Assembly: GCF_910592395.1 (NCBI RefSeq)
Contig: NC_088324.1
Span: forward strand, 11,558,953-11,622,952
DNA from: Lineus longissimus
Taxonomy: Eukaryota; Nemertea; Pilidiophora; Heteronemertea; Lineidae
Length of the DNA: 64,000 bases
Direction of reading: 5' to 3'
Part shown: positions 12,901 through 25,499 of the stretch, one piece after another
How positions within the stretch are numbered: the stretch's first letter is position 1
How the letters are laid out: each line of letters begins with the position of its first letter
Notes under the pieces: model-generated
What the model was told of the DNA's origin: nothing
Database searches by the model: none
What the model saw: only the letters and a program-made list of their open reading frames with translations
Made by a program: the position numbers and the translations under genes

Positions 12901-14509
12901 GTGGGGACCCAGTAGTGTTTGATTCAGTGATAAATATGTGCTGGTGCACGATAGTAGTATGTAGTTTACTCCTGTCTACAGTTGACCTATTTAGCGTTGG
13001 CCCTAGTTTCATGCCCTACTACTCACGATGTACTGTGAGAAAGCAAATACCTCTAACGGCAACTTCGTGCAGCTTAATCTGACCCACGTGATGGCTCCTG
13101 ATTATTGACTCCCTTCAAAGGTCAACATCTCTTCATTTGTCACACACAATGCCAGTGAACTTATTACCTCTAGTATTCGTGCAATGTCAATTAACGCGAC
13201 GATAAGCGCAACAAAATAAAAAGGTTGTCATAGCTCGTACCACAAAATGTCAAATTGACACTACAAATTGCAATTACTGACTGAAAAAAAGTCATACTTG
13301 GTTACACATTGATGTTTTGATACCATATCAGTATTGCAATCTGGTTTTCTGCACAGGAAAAACATTGCCGTTATGTGATTTTTCACATGGTGTTCATGAT
13401 TTTTAGCTCTGTCTTCAATGAGAGGTAACAGAAAAGTACTTTTTAAACCGGATATCGGCACACGCACGGATTTTTGCGGAAACGCGAATCAAATTGACTT
13501 AAATTAGTATTTACTTAAATTAGAGAGGGAAATTTGCTAAATTATTCACCAATTCTTTCGTGTCCATGACAACCCCGCACATGGTTCTTACGACCTAACT
13601 TGAGGAGAAAGTGGTTATTGAAAATAAACAGTAATTTCCTCGATGGGTCGAAACTCAAATACATTGTTAAGGTCGCCTTGTTGTTGAGAAGCACATTCGC
13701 TATTAAATGTCAAAAATCATCGAAGCTTTTTTCGATTGGCGTACTGAATTGTAGAGGCATGCAGTCGCGGATCGACTCATTCATTTGCACAGAGTTGTGA
13801 GCTCGAGTGTATTTCATAAACCTCATCATCATGGCACTAGCGGTTTACTCCGTCTCTCGATATTTTATTTGTATATGCGTAAGAGTATCAAAAACCTGAG
13901 TCTGCAAATGGAACTTCATTGGTCTCGGTCCTGATTTCCTAATCCGAGAAAGATATATACACCCTGTAGCGAGATAAGTATCTACTCGTCATTGCTTGAA
14001 TAATGGTCAGCCCAGAGATGCAAATCAACATGGTTACCATGAGTTACTAGCGATTTGACTTTCTAAAGGGGTGACTTTGCCTGTGTGCAGTTGCAATGAT
14101 TGCTATTCGAGGTTCAGGGTTAGTTGGTGTGGTTTCCCACACTGAGTCTGATGGAACGATTAATCTGCCTGTACACGTATAGACGATGATTACCAGACGA
14201 CATGACATTTTATAGCTCTTCCTGGCCCGCTATCGTCATGTTGACATATTTGAGATGCAATGAATGTCGTAGACGGTAAGTGACGGAGATAATCTGAATT
14301 ATTAAGAAACTATAGAAATGTAGATATTGTAGGAGGCCGTGGGCCAAATCTAAAATGGGCTCAGTTTTTGAATTCGTGACAACACTTTGGGGACAAATTA
14401 TGCTCTTGGTTAACCCCAGGACTATCAGTCGACCTGTTGCAAGTTGTCCTCCCCCCCCTCCCATCCTTCTTCATCGATTTCATCGGAATCTGATGATATC
14501 ATGGCTCCA

Positions 14510-14522
14510 GTTGCTAGGCAAC
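14510..14522. promoter_or_regulatory. RFX X-box-like palindrome
   Basis: GTTGCTAGGCAAC is close to the RFX-factor X-box (GTTGCC/GGCAAC half-sites). It lies just inside a short open frame beginning with ATG at 14502, which is otherwise unrecognised. A site match only. Confidence 0.3.
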
Positions 14523-16151
14523 GTGCTGTTTGTCAGACATTGCGAGAGTTTGAGGGGCGCAGTCATCAGATGTGCATTATCGTCGAAGGAAACGCGTGTT
14601 TACTTCGTTCTTCTTGTGGAGGACTATCGGTGATTTCTCGTAATACATCAGGATACATACACAATAAGGTGAAAATTGCTTTTTTGTTTCGAGTGTGTTA
14701 GATCTTTATCCATCAGCAGCTTTTATATCTGCAAGGGTACTCTCCTCGTTGATTCAGAGCACTGCAGTTGGAGGTGATGGGCTTTGTGGAGTATGTTTAC
14801 GAAATGTCCCTCTTGCTCATTTTCTCAGAATTTCACTTCTGTTTACCACAGGATATTGTTGATACAACGCAAATCTTTCCTAGTCGAAAGTTTCGATTGT
14901 GAAGAACATGTAATTGGCAATATCATCACCGTTATCAATCTCCAGAAAGTGTAGTTCATTATGTTTGGTGTTCTGGTGTTCGTCACCGTTGCCGTGATAG
15001 CGTAACTGATATCACAGTGAAAGTGCGCGTTTCTCTTTTCACTGAACGTGCTCCTTCCCAGCACTAGCCCCCATAAGAAGCTTCTACATGTTGTGCGTTC
15101 TTATATCATGTAAGGATATGGAGAGATTGAGATTCGATCATTCTCTTCCCCTTCCCATCATTGTTTCAGGTCTGATTTCATTACCGATACCTGCATTAGT
15201 TATTGAATAGCAATTAAAATGTTGTGACACTTCTGCACCCAAACAGGTTTCATTGGTCACCAATCAAACTCACAGTAATGATGCCTTCATTATTATTTTG
15301 AAGTTCTGTGGGTGGTGTATCATGGTGGTCGAATATAAACTGAATTGATTAGCAGAATTATAACGGCTCCCTCATACTGAATCATCGCGCCCCGTGGACT
15401 GCCGGTGGCAAACAGATATACATGTACTTTACAACGCTTTCCCTACCTCACCTGTCTATTTCCACAAAAAAATCCTAAAAACTATCATTATTCGAGCACC
15501 TGTTTCTATTTACGCTGTACAAATATCCAGCAACTTGTAAAATGTTATTTTCTTAAAAAGCGTCCAAATCAACTTAGCGCGGTATTTAGTTGTAGTTCTC
15601 GCTCACCTGTTCGGTGTTTGTCATGGATGGCTTTTCAATTACTCTTATATACCTACCTGGTGCAACTTCGTGGATGATTTTTCCCACGAAAGTTCATTTA
15701 ATGAAGAAACTAGTGACGAAAACAGATTCAATTGAATAAAACTATTCCATTCGGAAGTACATTAAACCTAATAACAAAAGTATTTACAAGAATGCTCTCA
15801 GGAATATCAGTTTGATAAAAAAGACCTCGTTTGATTTCATACCTACCGTACTGAATTGGTCTGACTTTCTCCTATGTTAAGAAATGATACCTGTTTTGAA
15901 TGAGATGGAGACGTTAGATTTAAAGAATCTTACAACCTCATTGGTGGTTGCATTATAAGGAACTTGCAGAATTTGATGCGATGTCAGCTGGAGGGTTTTT
16001 CTCATCCTGTTTTCACCGAGAAAATCTCTTGCTTTTTCATTCGGATTTTCTAATAAAGACCAGCTTGGTCATTATTCCTGACATCTAGAAATCAAAATTA
16101 ATATCATTACTCGTCGTTGCTGCGCACCCCTGGTTCGCAGACGGTAATTGG

Positions 16152-16165
16152 GTTGCTTTGGTAAC
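16152..16165. promoter_or_regulatory. RFX X-box-like site
   Basis: GTTGCTTTGGTAAC has two X-box half-sites with a normal spacer. There is no adjacent gene, so a role is unproven. Confidence 0.25.
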
Positions 16166-18561
16166 CAAAGATAAACTTCCGGTTTTTAAGTGGATCATAC
16201 CCAGATTTGACAACTTGATTTATGCATCGGTTGAGTGTTATTTCCAGACTAACCATGTGATTTACCATTCACTTCCTCTGCGATCGATATTCTCTTGTCC
16301 AGGTAACTTCGACCCTTCGCTCCGCTCTGTAATGATTGAATGAAGGGTCTAAATATTCCTAATTGTGTAGCAGTCACAAAGTTAGCATTCCCAAGTCAAG
16401 GTATATTATCTAGCCATCCCTCCGCCACCACCCCCACCCCACACCTTGCTTTCAAGTTCAGCGTCGAGTCCAGTGGCTATATAATGTATGTAGTCGAATT
16501 CCGCCATGCTTCCTCGATATACCCAGCATGCCGGCCGTATCTACCAAAAATGACCCGATTCTCAGGATGAAATGTTACTTTTGATAAGATTAAAGAAAAA
16601 AGTCTGGGAGTAGAAGACCTTATCAGATATGTGGCTTGGTGGAACTTAGAAACAAATTCCTGACCTAACTGCAAACGGTCTATTAGAGACGAAACTGAGC
16701 GTTCAGCTGTTTCACGTGTCATCACGTGCAGTAAACCAACTAATTGGGGTTTACTTAGGTTTTGAACTCACAAAAACAGCAGATGTACATCTCAGACAGA
16801 TGTTTAGCTTTTAAGAGTATGGCTCAAACCACCTGCATTTTTTCTGTTATCATCCAGCTTTTTCAAGTCGTTGGAGGCGGAGGTCAATTTCCTGTAACAA
16901 GCGCACATACATGCGCCACGCTACTGCCGTTGCCAATGACCTTTAAAAGGGCATTCCGGAAGATGTACCTGTACTGTTTTGAAAACTTACACAGCATGTG
17001 CACTCGAACGCATATATACATTAGTAAATAATAAACACCTAACTCATACCATATCTCAACAAACACAGATTTTAGCATTTCTGATCATGCCTTGGCAGGA
17101 GTTTATCATTCTGTTATTTTTGTTCTACTAGCGTTTGTAATACTGTGTTACAGGCGTCCTAATGTCTCATTCACTTTCAAATAAATTCCTTAAATTCCAC
17201 TTCCATCGGGTTTTCAAAAAGTGGCCAAAATGGATACGGAGTGTTTTGCACAGACCCCTTCAAGTGAACGCATGATCTGATGATAAGTACACCTGTTCAG
17301 GTAATTTCTGCTTCGTGATACAGCTGACGGTGACTGATATTAGCCGCCGGGATAAATCGATATAACTCCGATATATCAGAGATAATAACAACAACAAAGC
17401 AATTACAAGCATTATTATGATGCTATCATGTCTATCGACTGGTATGATGAGAACACTCAGTAGAAGACTTCGCGTGGTATGATGCTTAATCGTTAGAACT
17501 ATTGCTGCTTTCTTGAAAGGGAGAATATAGCCACGAAGCCCCATAGCCGTGGTCATGCAGCCATATATTCTATATGAGGCATGTGCGTAATACTACTGAC
17601 TTGGAGGTGAGAATACAAACTAACTTGAGCATTTACAGGTGTAACCGAAGGCAAGTTATCCCATTGTGGATGGAGGGAAAACAGAACACTAAACTCCCAT
17701 TTGTTTTAATTGTTGATAGTTAGCTGAAGATCTCATTTCATGTTTCAGCTGTCAGGACGTGGTGTACATAATGTACATACGTTTATTTGCTCTTCGACCC
17801 CCATGGAAGCAGGTTCGTGGGGTCGATGTTATCAATTAGGTTATCAATACATGTATAGACCGTGTATTGGGCCTGCATTATTTTAACAGCGAGGTAGGCG
17901 AAAAATGGGGTAATGGTGTTAGTTGACGATTGCCAAACTGAAGGCGTCATCATTTTCTCAATAGAGTGCAATTAATTAGAAAGTTCTATCGTGTCATGTC
18001 GACAGCGCAGGGCGTTGGCTGGATATAATACTTTAATATATCATACCAGATATAATTAGTACAATCACGTGGATCGCTAGATTATAATTGTTTAGCTGTG
18101 GTGATCGATTTTTTATAAAAACCGTGAATGGACGAGTGTTGATCGTTCATACATGTATATACCACGCGAATATCAAAAGTTAACGATCTTGGAGTCTTGT
18201 AACATGATAACTTGACAGCTATTGACGCAATCAATTATTTATCGAGTGTTATTGGTTTAAAATCTGAAACGCTTCGATCGTCTTGTTCCGAGACCGAAGA
18301 TCAATTTCCGGTGAAGAAGTTTGAAATGTCCTGGGATGGAATGTCCGGGGAGTTATGAATTCTTTCTATACCAACTTGGCAGTAAAGTCAAACAAATACA
18401 AAATTTTCATGCTGAGGGAGGGGAGATCTGACAGACTCTAGTCGAAACATAACCTAATTGGTTTCAAGATAATTTTCCCTTATTCATCTCTTGTCAATAT
18501 ATTAGATCTCTACATGATTTATCGCATGACTTTACATCATTTGCCTGCAGACCTATAACGT

Positions 18562-18629
18562 TAGTATTGCCAGGGGACCAATCAAAATATCACGTAGTAT
18601 TGCCAAGGGACCAATCAAAATGTCACCTT
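18562..18629. repeat. 34-bp tandem duplication, two copies
   Basis: TAGTATTGCCAGGGGACCAA and the following CAAAATATCACG recur with three changes immediately downstream, giving two copies of a 34-bp unit. Probably replication slippage. Confidence 0.7.
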
Positions 18630-19865
18630 TCCTTTCAGTAAACAGCCTCGTTCCCGGTATTAACACATTGGATGCTATCAACCTTTTCACCTCGCGAAAG
18701 CATGTTGTGCAGCCTTGTTGTTGTCCGAATCAAATGTCAGATACGTTAGACCCGATATGGACGAGAGTCCAACTGGTATCGCAATATGTTTTTGATTTCC
18801 ATGTGATTTGATTTTCCATTTGATTTTACATGTACACCTTTTGTACATGTACAACTACATCCCTGAACCATTAGCAGGAGTGTGGTGAAACGTATCCCGC
18901 ACCTCTCGCCCACTCAAATCAACAAACTGTCACCATTTCTCATAGCAACCAGTTTTCATGAAGTATTTATTCCTGTTTTTTCAGAAACACTCCAGTGTAT
19001 CCTCCTGACTGATGAAAGGTGACGTTAAAGAAGAGACGAGACGGTCCACTACGGAGAAAGTACATCATAAAGTGTCTGCTGCGTGTAAATGAAATATCAG
19101 CTTTTCCATTCAGATTGTACCATATTCAATGTGCAACCGTCGGTGTCTTTCATTCAGGGATGCGACGAAAAAGACGGGAAGGGTCTTTGTCAACGATATC
19201 ATTAATGGAATAATGAATTAGCGGATCAAAGAAACTGTGACCATTTCAGCAGGGCGACAGTATCTTGTGAGATATTGTGTGATATTCGGATTTGAAGCAC
19301 AAGGAATTCAATTCATCAAGAGAAGCTGCTGGTTTTGAATAAGTTACCGCCTGCTTCTTCTTCAGCGTTGACGACATGAAGCTGTGATCATTTGAAAAAA
19401 ACGACATCTTTTATGAGATACTGTGTCCTTCAAAGGTCAAATCTGTATTCAGATAATCATGCGCTTGGAATATATGTCGTGATGCATTTGCGGGTTGTTT
19501 CTGGGTGTCTTGTCTATGGAATAAGTTGCTGCCTGCTCGTGTTGATCTTGACGAAATGCTGTGCTGATAGCCAATGGTGACATTTCTGCGGTTATTTAGT
19601 GTGTGGTCATTCAGCTCTACGAGTGATAATCAAGGCGACACTTTGATGAATAATTCAGAGAAAGTACATAAACTGGCAAATTAGTGGGATCGCGTGATAG
19701 TTGAATATTCAATTCAAAGTGTTATCAAAGATGGCGGTCATCGCGGCCATTTTGGGATGATCGTCACAGAAATTGCTCAAGGCAAAGTAAGAAGGAAGTT
19801 AGCATTTCATCGACAAGAGTCGAAATCGGGGATCATCCAATTTCCACCACGGATTTCGCAACACA

Positions 19866-20840
19866 ATGGGAATTAGCCTTGCTCCGAACGCCACAACCAT
19901 CAAAATGTCAACAATGTCGTCTGCAAGTTTGCAAGATGGCGACTCTTCCCGTTCCCGAATGGAATGCGTCATAACATTTGTGTTGACAATCCTCATCCTC
20001 TTTACCAACGCGCTGATTTTGCTCATTCTGTTTCGATCCCACGGTTTGAAATGTGTCAACAAGTATTTTTTCTGTTCCATGACCATATCTGATCTCCTGA
20101 TGGGCGCTCTCGTGACGCCATTTGCATTCGTGTCCTCCATCTTTGACCGCTGGGTGTTTGGGGAATACGTCTGCCACATAACTGCATACGTCATGGCAAT
20201 ATTGTTGCTCGCGTCCGTATATTCCATGATGCTAATCAGCATGGACCATTATGTCGCCATTCGAAAACCAGACAGACACTCGGCATTGCTGTCGCCAGTG
20301 CGATGCGCCTGTTGGATAATGTTTTGTTGGATAACTTCGCTCAGCTTCTGCTGTCCGCCACTTTTCGGGGTGGCGCGCGCGGAATATTACAGAGAAGGAT
20401 ACATCTGTCTCATAGACTGGAACCTCCAAAGGGCATATTTCATCACATCAGGAATAGTAGTGACACTCCCACCAACAGTAGGCTTAATGTTCGCAAACTC
20501 ATACATTTTTACCAAGCATTACCAAGCGAAGAAAGAAGTTTTTGAAAAATCATCAAGTTCCGTGGCGGACTCTGCTCGCCCCAGATACTACTCCGTTAAT
20601 TTTGTGATAGGACTAATCTTTTTCTTATCATGGGTCCCATGGTGCATTTTACAGCTGGACCAAATAGTGAACTTACGCATCGTATCTCCAAAGGAGTTAC
20701 ATTTCTATTTTCTATGGATAGCGTTAGGGAATTCGTTGTGGAAATTTGGTGTTTATGTGGCCATGTGTTCGGACTTTCGTTGCGGACTTCGCTCAATGTT
20801 CGCCAGGACTAGGGTACAGTGTACATGCAGCAAGTGCTGA
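19866..20840 (+). CDS. Class A orphan GPCR, GPR21/GPR52-like
   Basis: A 324-residue rhodopsin-family receptor in one uninterrupted exon. Seven hydrophobic segments are visible. Landmarks are N8 in an NAT sequon, TM1 with TN at 48-49, TM2 ISDLL with D76, W96 and C103 before TM3, C180 in loop 2 for the usual disulphide, and SWVP (255-258) in TM6. The TM7 pattern LxxxNS and the C-terminal region (RxGLRxMF, then Cys-rich) resemble GPR52/GPR21, which are known as Gs-coupled, constitutively active receptors. Two hallmark motifs deviate: DRY is DHY (127-129), and NPxxY is KFGVY (293-297). GPR52, as I recall it, also lacks the NPxxY proline. The protein is complete from ATG to TGA, and AATAAA follows at 21041. 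The ligand is unknown. Class A membership is firm; the subfamily is tentative. Confidence 0.85.
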   Translation: MGISLAPNATTIKMSTMSSASLQDGDSSRSRMECVITFVLTILILFTNALILLILFRSHGLKCVNKYFFCSMTISDLLMGALVTPFAFVSSIFDRWVFGEYVCHITAYVMAILLLASVYSMMLISMDHYVAIRKPDRHSALLSPVRCACWIMFCWITSLSFCCPPLFGVARAEYYREGYICLIDWNLQRAYFITSGIVVTLPPTVGLMFANSYIFTKHYQAKKEVFEKSSSSVADSARPRYYSVNFVIGLIFFLSWVPWCILQLDQIVNLRIVSPKELHFYFLWIALGNSLWKFGVYVAMCSDFRCGLRSMFARTRVQCTCSKC

Positions 20841-21040
20841 CAAAAGCAAAGATAGCGCCATTGATTAAGTATAGGCTCGTTTAATCTCCCAAAGAAGTTT
20901 TATATAACTTCCTTGATTCTCCGCAGAACCCACCGAACTCTTCACTCGAGAGGCGCTGGATATTCACTAACAGTATTGCGTCGAGATGTTTTGGATTCAC
21001 ATCCAATGTTTATCTTTGTCACCAGTTGTCAATTCAACAA

Positions 21041-21046
21041 AATAAA
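21041..21046 (+). terminator. Polyadenylation signal AATAAA
   Basis: Canonical hexamer 200 bp after the GPCR stop codon; the most likely 3' end of that transcript. Confidence 0.5.
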
Positions 21047-23189
21047 GGTTATTCGGATAACGCATAATTATTTGTTCCCCTCAACGCCCGCCCTTTCCCA
21101 TTCTTTCATTCTAGGTAGACTATGCGTACCCATTTCGTTTAGGGCTATTCAGGTGGGGTCCATCATCGATGATAGCAAAAGAGATAGGGCGAGCTGATCT
21201 GATGATAGTGAGGGTCCGCATCACACACGGATTAAGATATTCAAAGACGAAATCCTTGTGTACGTAACCGTAGTTCGTGAACGATGCGGAAGCTCCCTAT
21301 TTCGGAGTTACGACATGGATGCAAGACTACCAATCTCCCGCGTTTTATAGAACAGGGTCTAGCTGGCACGCTACTACTGTAAAATCGGCAAGAAAACGGC
21401 GGGTATCTGGGTAAATACGTGGAAAAGGAATGCCATTTCTATCCATCAAGATCAAGAGACAAAATATCAAAACGCATGAGAAAGTATACTATTTACTTGA
21501 GGGGCTTAATTGGGGTTGGGGTTGATCTAAAGGCTGTGTAAGTAATGACCCAAAATCGAGGCATTGCCACTGCTTATCTCAGTCCCTGACACCAGTAAGA
21601 TACTTGTATCTGCTCTGCTATACAGGATATTAGAAAAGACGGCCTTCCAAACATGTATACTGTCGCAAACTAGCTATTTCGCACCAGCCTTGTTACGGTT
21701 AAGATGACTCAGAAATACGATAAAAAAAGGTCTTCGAACCTAGGGCCCGACATGGAGACATTGTCACAACCTAGCTCTGACGCACCAACTTGACTGCTGT
21801 TTTCTTCCACCTGCAGTGCGGTAAACCAAGCAAACCCCATCCTGACATAACCAGTGGTTTTAAACATACTCCGCCTCTTGATATTTAAAACGAGGTAGGA
21901 GTGTCAAAAACCTGATCATAGAATGAGCAATCCCCTACTGAGCCTGCAACTTTCAAAAATCTCGTCCATCGTCATCTTCAGAGAATCGTCCTCCTTCACG
22001 GTGGCATCTACTCAAATGTGTTAGAAGATGGCTTCTGGCTGTGCTTGAACTGTTTTGACAGCTTAAACAAGACATCATTGCTATCTAATTCCCTTTCTTT
22101 TGAAGCGCGGATAATCCCCAAATACATCAAAACCAGTGTCCAATTTGCGTAGGCGCCAGTGGCGCTGTCTCGCGGAAAAAAATTAAACTGAAATCTTCGA
22201 TTAAAACTTTCAATTCCATCTTTCTCCGCTAGATAGCACTACTAGTGCCCCAGTGTTGACCATCCCTGGGGGTTCCTTATAGGCTTTATATTTTATAGAC
22301 TTGATGCGGGGGGGGGGGGGGGGTAATGTGCCTTTGCACTATACTTCGGCTGTAATCAAACACATATCCATTGTGCCTGTGGAAAAAAAGGCGTTTTTTC
22401 GCCTTCTTTTAGAAGGAGGCGGTTAATTATGACAATGGACTTGAAGTAGAAGCTGGGCTACCTCTCAAACAAGACGACAAGACCACCAAGCAACGACAAG
22501 TCATGTCAGCTGGTGCTGGATTTGGGTTGGTGGAAGACTTGTCAGTGTGCCTCCTTTGTGGCAGTGTCCCCCCCCCCCCAAAAAAAAAAATCTTGATCGG
22601 GCGGAACAGATCACTGGTTTGACAATTTCTACTGTTCTGTGACTATAACGGGACCGTTTTTTTTGTCGTAGTAACCACACCACCACCCCTATGGCGCAGT
22701 ATTTATGTTACTGCAAAATGTATATGTCATGTGGTCATTGGCCGTGCAAAACAGCATGCGGTTGGCGTGACAGCAGGGACATGTTCTTGTCCTTGGTGGT
22801 TGTGCGGATCACTCGTGGCCGACTGTAAAACGGCCAGGAGCTGTTGCGGCCGTCAATGATGGTACACACGTAATGTTGTCTTTTTGGTTGCACCAGTTCT
22901 TGGCCGTATAGGGGCTTCAGTCTTCACTGACATGTCTCTGTGTAGATGCTCAAAGCTAATACTAATCTACATCAGTTTAAAGGGCACTAATGACAGGTTG
23001 GGACATTGTGTCAGCCATGCAACCAGAGACCAATCAGGCCCAACTTCAGAGCCACTGTAGTTTGAATTTATTAGAGTTGTTAATAAATTGATTTATTTTT
23101 CTGCCTATTCAAATCATTTTTGCAGCTCCTCCACTGAATCCCATCATTGCCCATAGTGTAATGCAATACCATAAAGCAATCAAAATGGC
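21047..23189. other. Intergenic DNA with scattered repeats
   Basis: No gene is seen. Contents are a poly-G run at about 22308-22322, a C-run followed by an A-run near 22568-22590, and at 22163-22235 a segment related (inverted) to 37080-37140, sharing GCTGTCTCGCGG and AAACTGAAATCTTCGAT. This last item is a dispersed repeat. Confidence 0.6.
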
Positions 23190-23765
23190 ACCGTTGGTAC
23201 AATTGTATACTTTTTATTCGACAAACATAAACAGTGCACAACTTTTCAGATCACATACAGCACTGAAACTGCAGTTGTATGCTAAATGGGCCTGCTTGTG
23301 GTAAAACTCAATCATGGAAACTCTTCTCTCCTTCTGCCCGATCCCAGATGCATGCCTGATGTATTGTGAGGTCTTTGGTAAATGGTTAGTTGTGCTGACC
23401 ATTCGCAATAGGTTTAACCATTGTCATGACATCGCCATTTCTCCGCCATCGGGCCAATTGGGCTACAAACTGAGGGATGGGCGGTAATGATAATTTCAGA
23501 CCGATCCAAGTGTCACAAGTTCAGAGTGAAATACCAGACAGTTATATGGAGTTACACCAAAAGGCTGCCCCCTCACTTTATTTGTAAATAGATGTTGGAT
23601 ATCTTTGTCGCATTTGATGGACCTAGTCCAACACTCTCTGGAGGGTTCAGTGCGGCAAATCGCATAGGTTTTTAAAAGTGAAAACAAAAAGGTCACTACT
23701 CTAGCCAAGCTACAGTAACTAGAATACCAGGTGTTGGATATTTTTGTTACATCTAGTTGAGCCAG
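23190..23765. repeat. Eroded relative of the 1,641-bp repeat unit
   Basis: Segments at about 23240-23320 and 23380-23760 align in order with the tandem unit (for example AAATGGGCCTGCT, CATTCGCAA.AGGTTTAACC, GCGGCAAATCGCATAGGTTT), but with many substitutions and a deletion of several hundred bases in the middle. It lacks the embedded transposon. It is therefore older than the neighbouring array. Confidence 0.7.
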
Positions 23766-24942
23766 TCCAACAATTTTTTGAGGGATCAATGCAAATGCAG
23801 TTGATCATGATGGCTTTTTCAAACTGAAATACCTTAAACTACAGTGACAAACAAAATGAGACTAGTTCCAATGTACAATCTTTACGCCAAAAACCAGATT
23901 TACAACTTTTCAAATCACATACTACTACAGAGCACAAACTACACAGTTATAGGTCAAAATGGGCCCGCTCATGGTCAAGTAGAATCACAGAAACTATCCT
24001 CAAATGAGCCATTGAATGCGACATGTAACAAGCAACACTTAAATTTACAAAGGATGTGAAAGAGTTAACCGTTTGATGGAATGCCACATAACTATCAGGT
24101 AATCTCCCTCTGAACTGGTAACAATCGGACTGGCCTGAAATTCTCATTATCGTCCACTCCTCAATAAAAATCCAAATAAAATGGGGTCATTGTATACAGT
24201 GGTACTGTATTACCCCGATGAGAAGCAAGTACGTCCCCCACTCTCAGCCAAGATATTTGTGCGTGCACCAGTTTGACTACGGGCTGAAGTTGACGATGTA
24301 CTCCTGACGGAGCCATTGGGTTCTTCGCCCGCTCATTGACCGAGGCATGGTGACCTGGAGACAGTGACCGGGTTAGCACTGGCTGGTCGAAGGACATATT
24401 CACAGGGCGTCCATTCGCAACTTCTCATCTTTCAGGTACTACCCATTCACGTGGACCAAGTCTTACCCAGCAACCTCCCCCTACGTAGCGTGGGGTACCA
24501 ACCCACCGCAGATTCAGGAGATGTGTGCAATGGTAACCAGATATCCTACACCACACCAGATCTCAGAACTGGTAATGATGCTGCCCATTCGCAACAGGTT
24601 TAACCGCCGTCATGCCCCTTTGATTTTGCCATTCAACGCCACCATCGGGACACAGGCCTCAAATTGAGGGATGGGCGGTAATGATTATTTCAGACCGATC
24701 AGAATGTCACAAGCCCAGAGCGAAATCACCAGACAGTTATATGGAGTTACACCAAAAGGCTGACCCCTCACTTCATTTGTAAATAGGTGTTGGATATTTT
24801 TGTCACATTCAATGGACCCAGTCCAACAATCTCTGGAGGGACCTTCAGTGCGGCAAATCGCATAGGTTTTTAAAAGTGATAACAAAAGGTCACTCCACTG
24901 AGCTAAGCTGCAGTTACTTATAAAATACCAGGTGTGGTTATT

Positions 24943-25499
24943 GGGACACCCTAATCTGAGAGCCAAGAGCCGCGAGCACCGTTTTTTTACAGTACAGATA
25001 TGCAGAGTACCGGTAGGCCCTAGTGATAGTGCATCACTACGCTATCTCATTGCTTGAATTGGCAAATTTCAATTAAGAATTCACAAATTTGCGCAATATG
25101 CCTTTTTAAAACAATTTTGATTGCACTATTTGCACAAGGCTACATGATACGGCAGGAATGACAAACACGTGTGAGTAAGCAGGGTGTGAAGTGCAGACTC
25201 AATGTACACTGTACCCGCCGTATTGTATAGACGGCGTAACAACAGTACGATAAAAAATCTTGGCATGGTAGACTGTTAACAATACCGCTATCCAGCCGGC
25301 GATGTCTTACGACGTCATAAACGGTTACAAAATAAATCCATTTTTTATCAAGTAGGGTACCTGTAGGCTTAGGATTCCCAAAGATAATAATTATATACAT
25401 TCAAGCCTATTCCTTTTCTTTGGCTTTTGGCTCATCTGGTGGCACTTAATTGGCTCTTTAACGGAGTCTTGGCTCTTGGCTCTCAGATTAGGGTATCCC
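24943..25499. mobile_element. 557-bp inverted-repeat DNA transposon (copy 1)
   Basis: The ends are 29-bp inverted repeats (left begins GGGACACCCTAATCTGAGAG, right ends GATTAGGGTATCCC) with one mismatch. They are flanked by GTGGTTATT and GTGGATATT, a 9-bp target duplication with one mismatch, as expected for Mutator-like elements. There is no transposase, so it is non-autonomous. It is present in every full unit of the array and absent from the older relative at 23.2-23.8 kb. Confidence 0.8.

Larger units (their letters stand above)
3917..19865. other. Gene-poor intergenic DNA (about 16 kb)
   Basis: No open frame here has convincing coding character, paired splice sites in phase, or a recognisable domain. 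Small items seen are an ATC-type microsatellite at about 4596-4624, a GAA-rich purine tract at about 8915-8950, RFX X-box-like sites at 14510 and 16152, and a 34-bp tandem duplication at 18562-18629. The stretch may hold distal regulatory DNA or UTR of neighbours; nothing in the sequence lets me decide. Confidence 0.6.
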
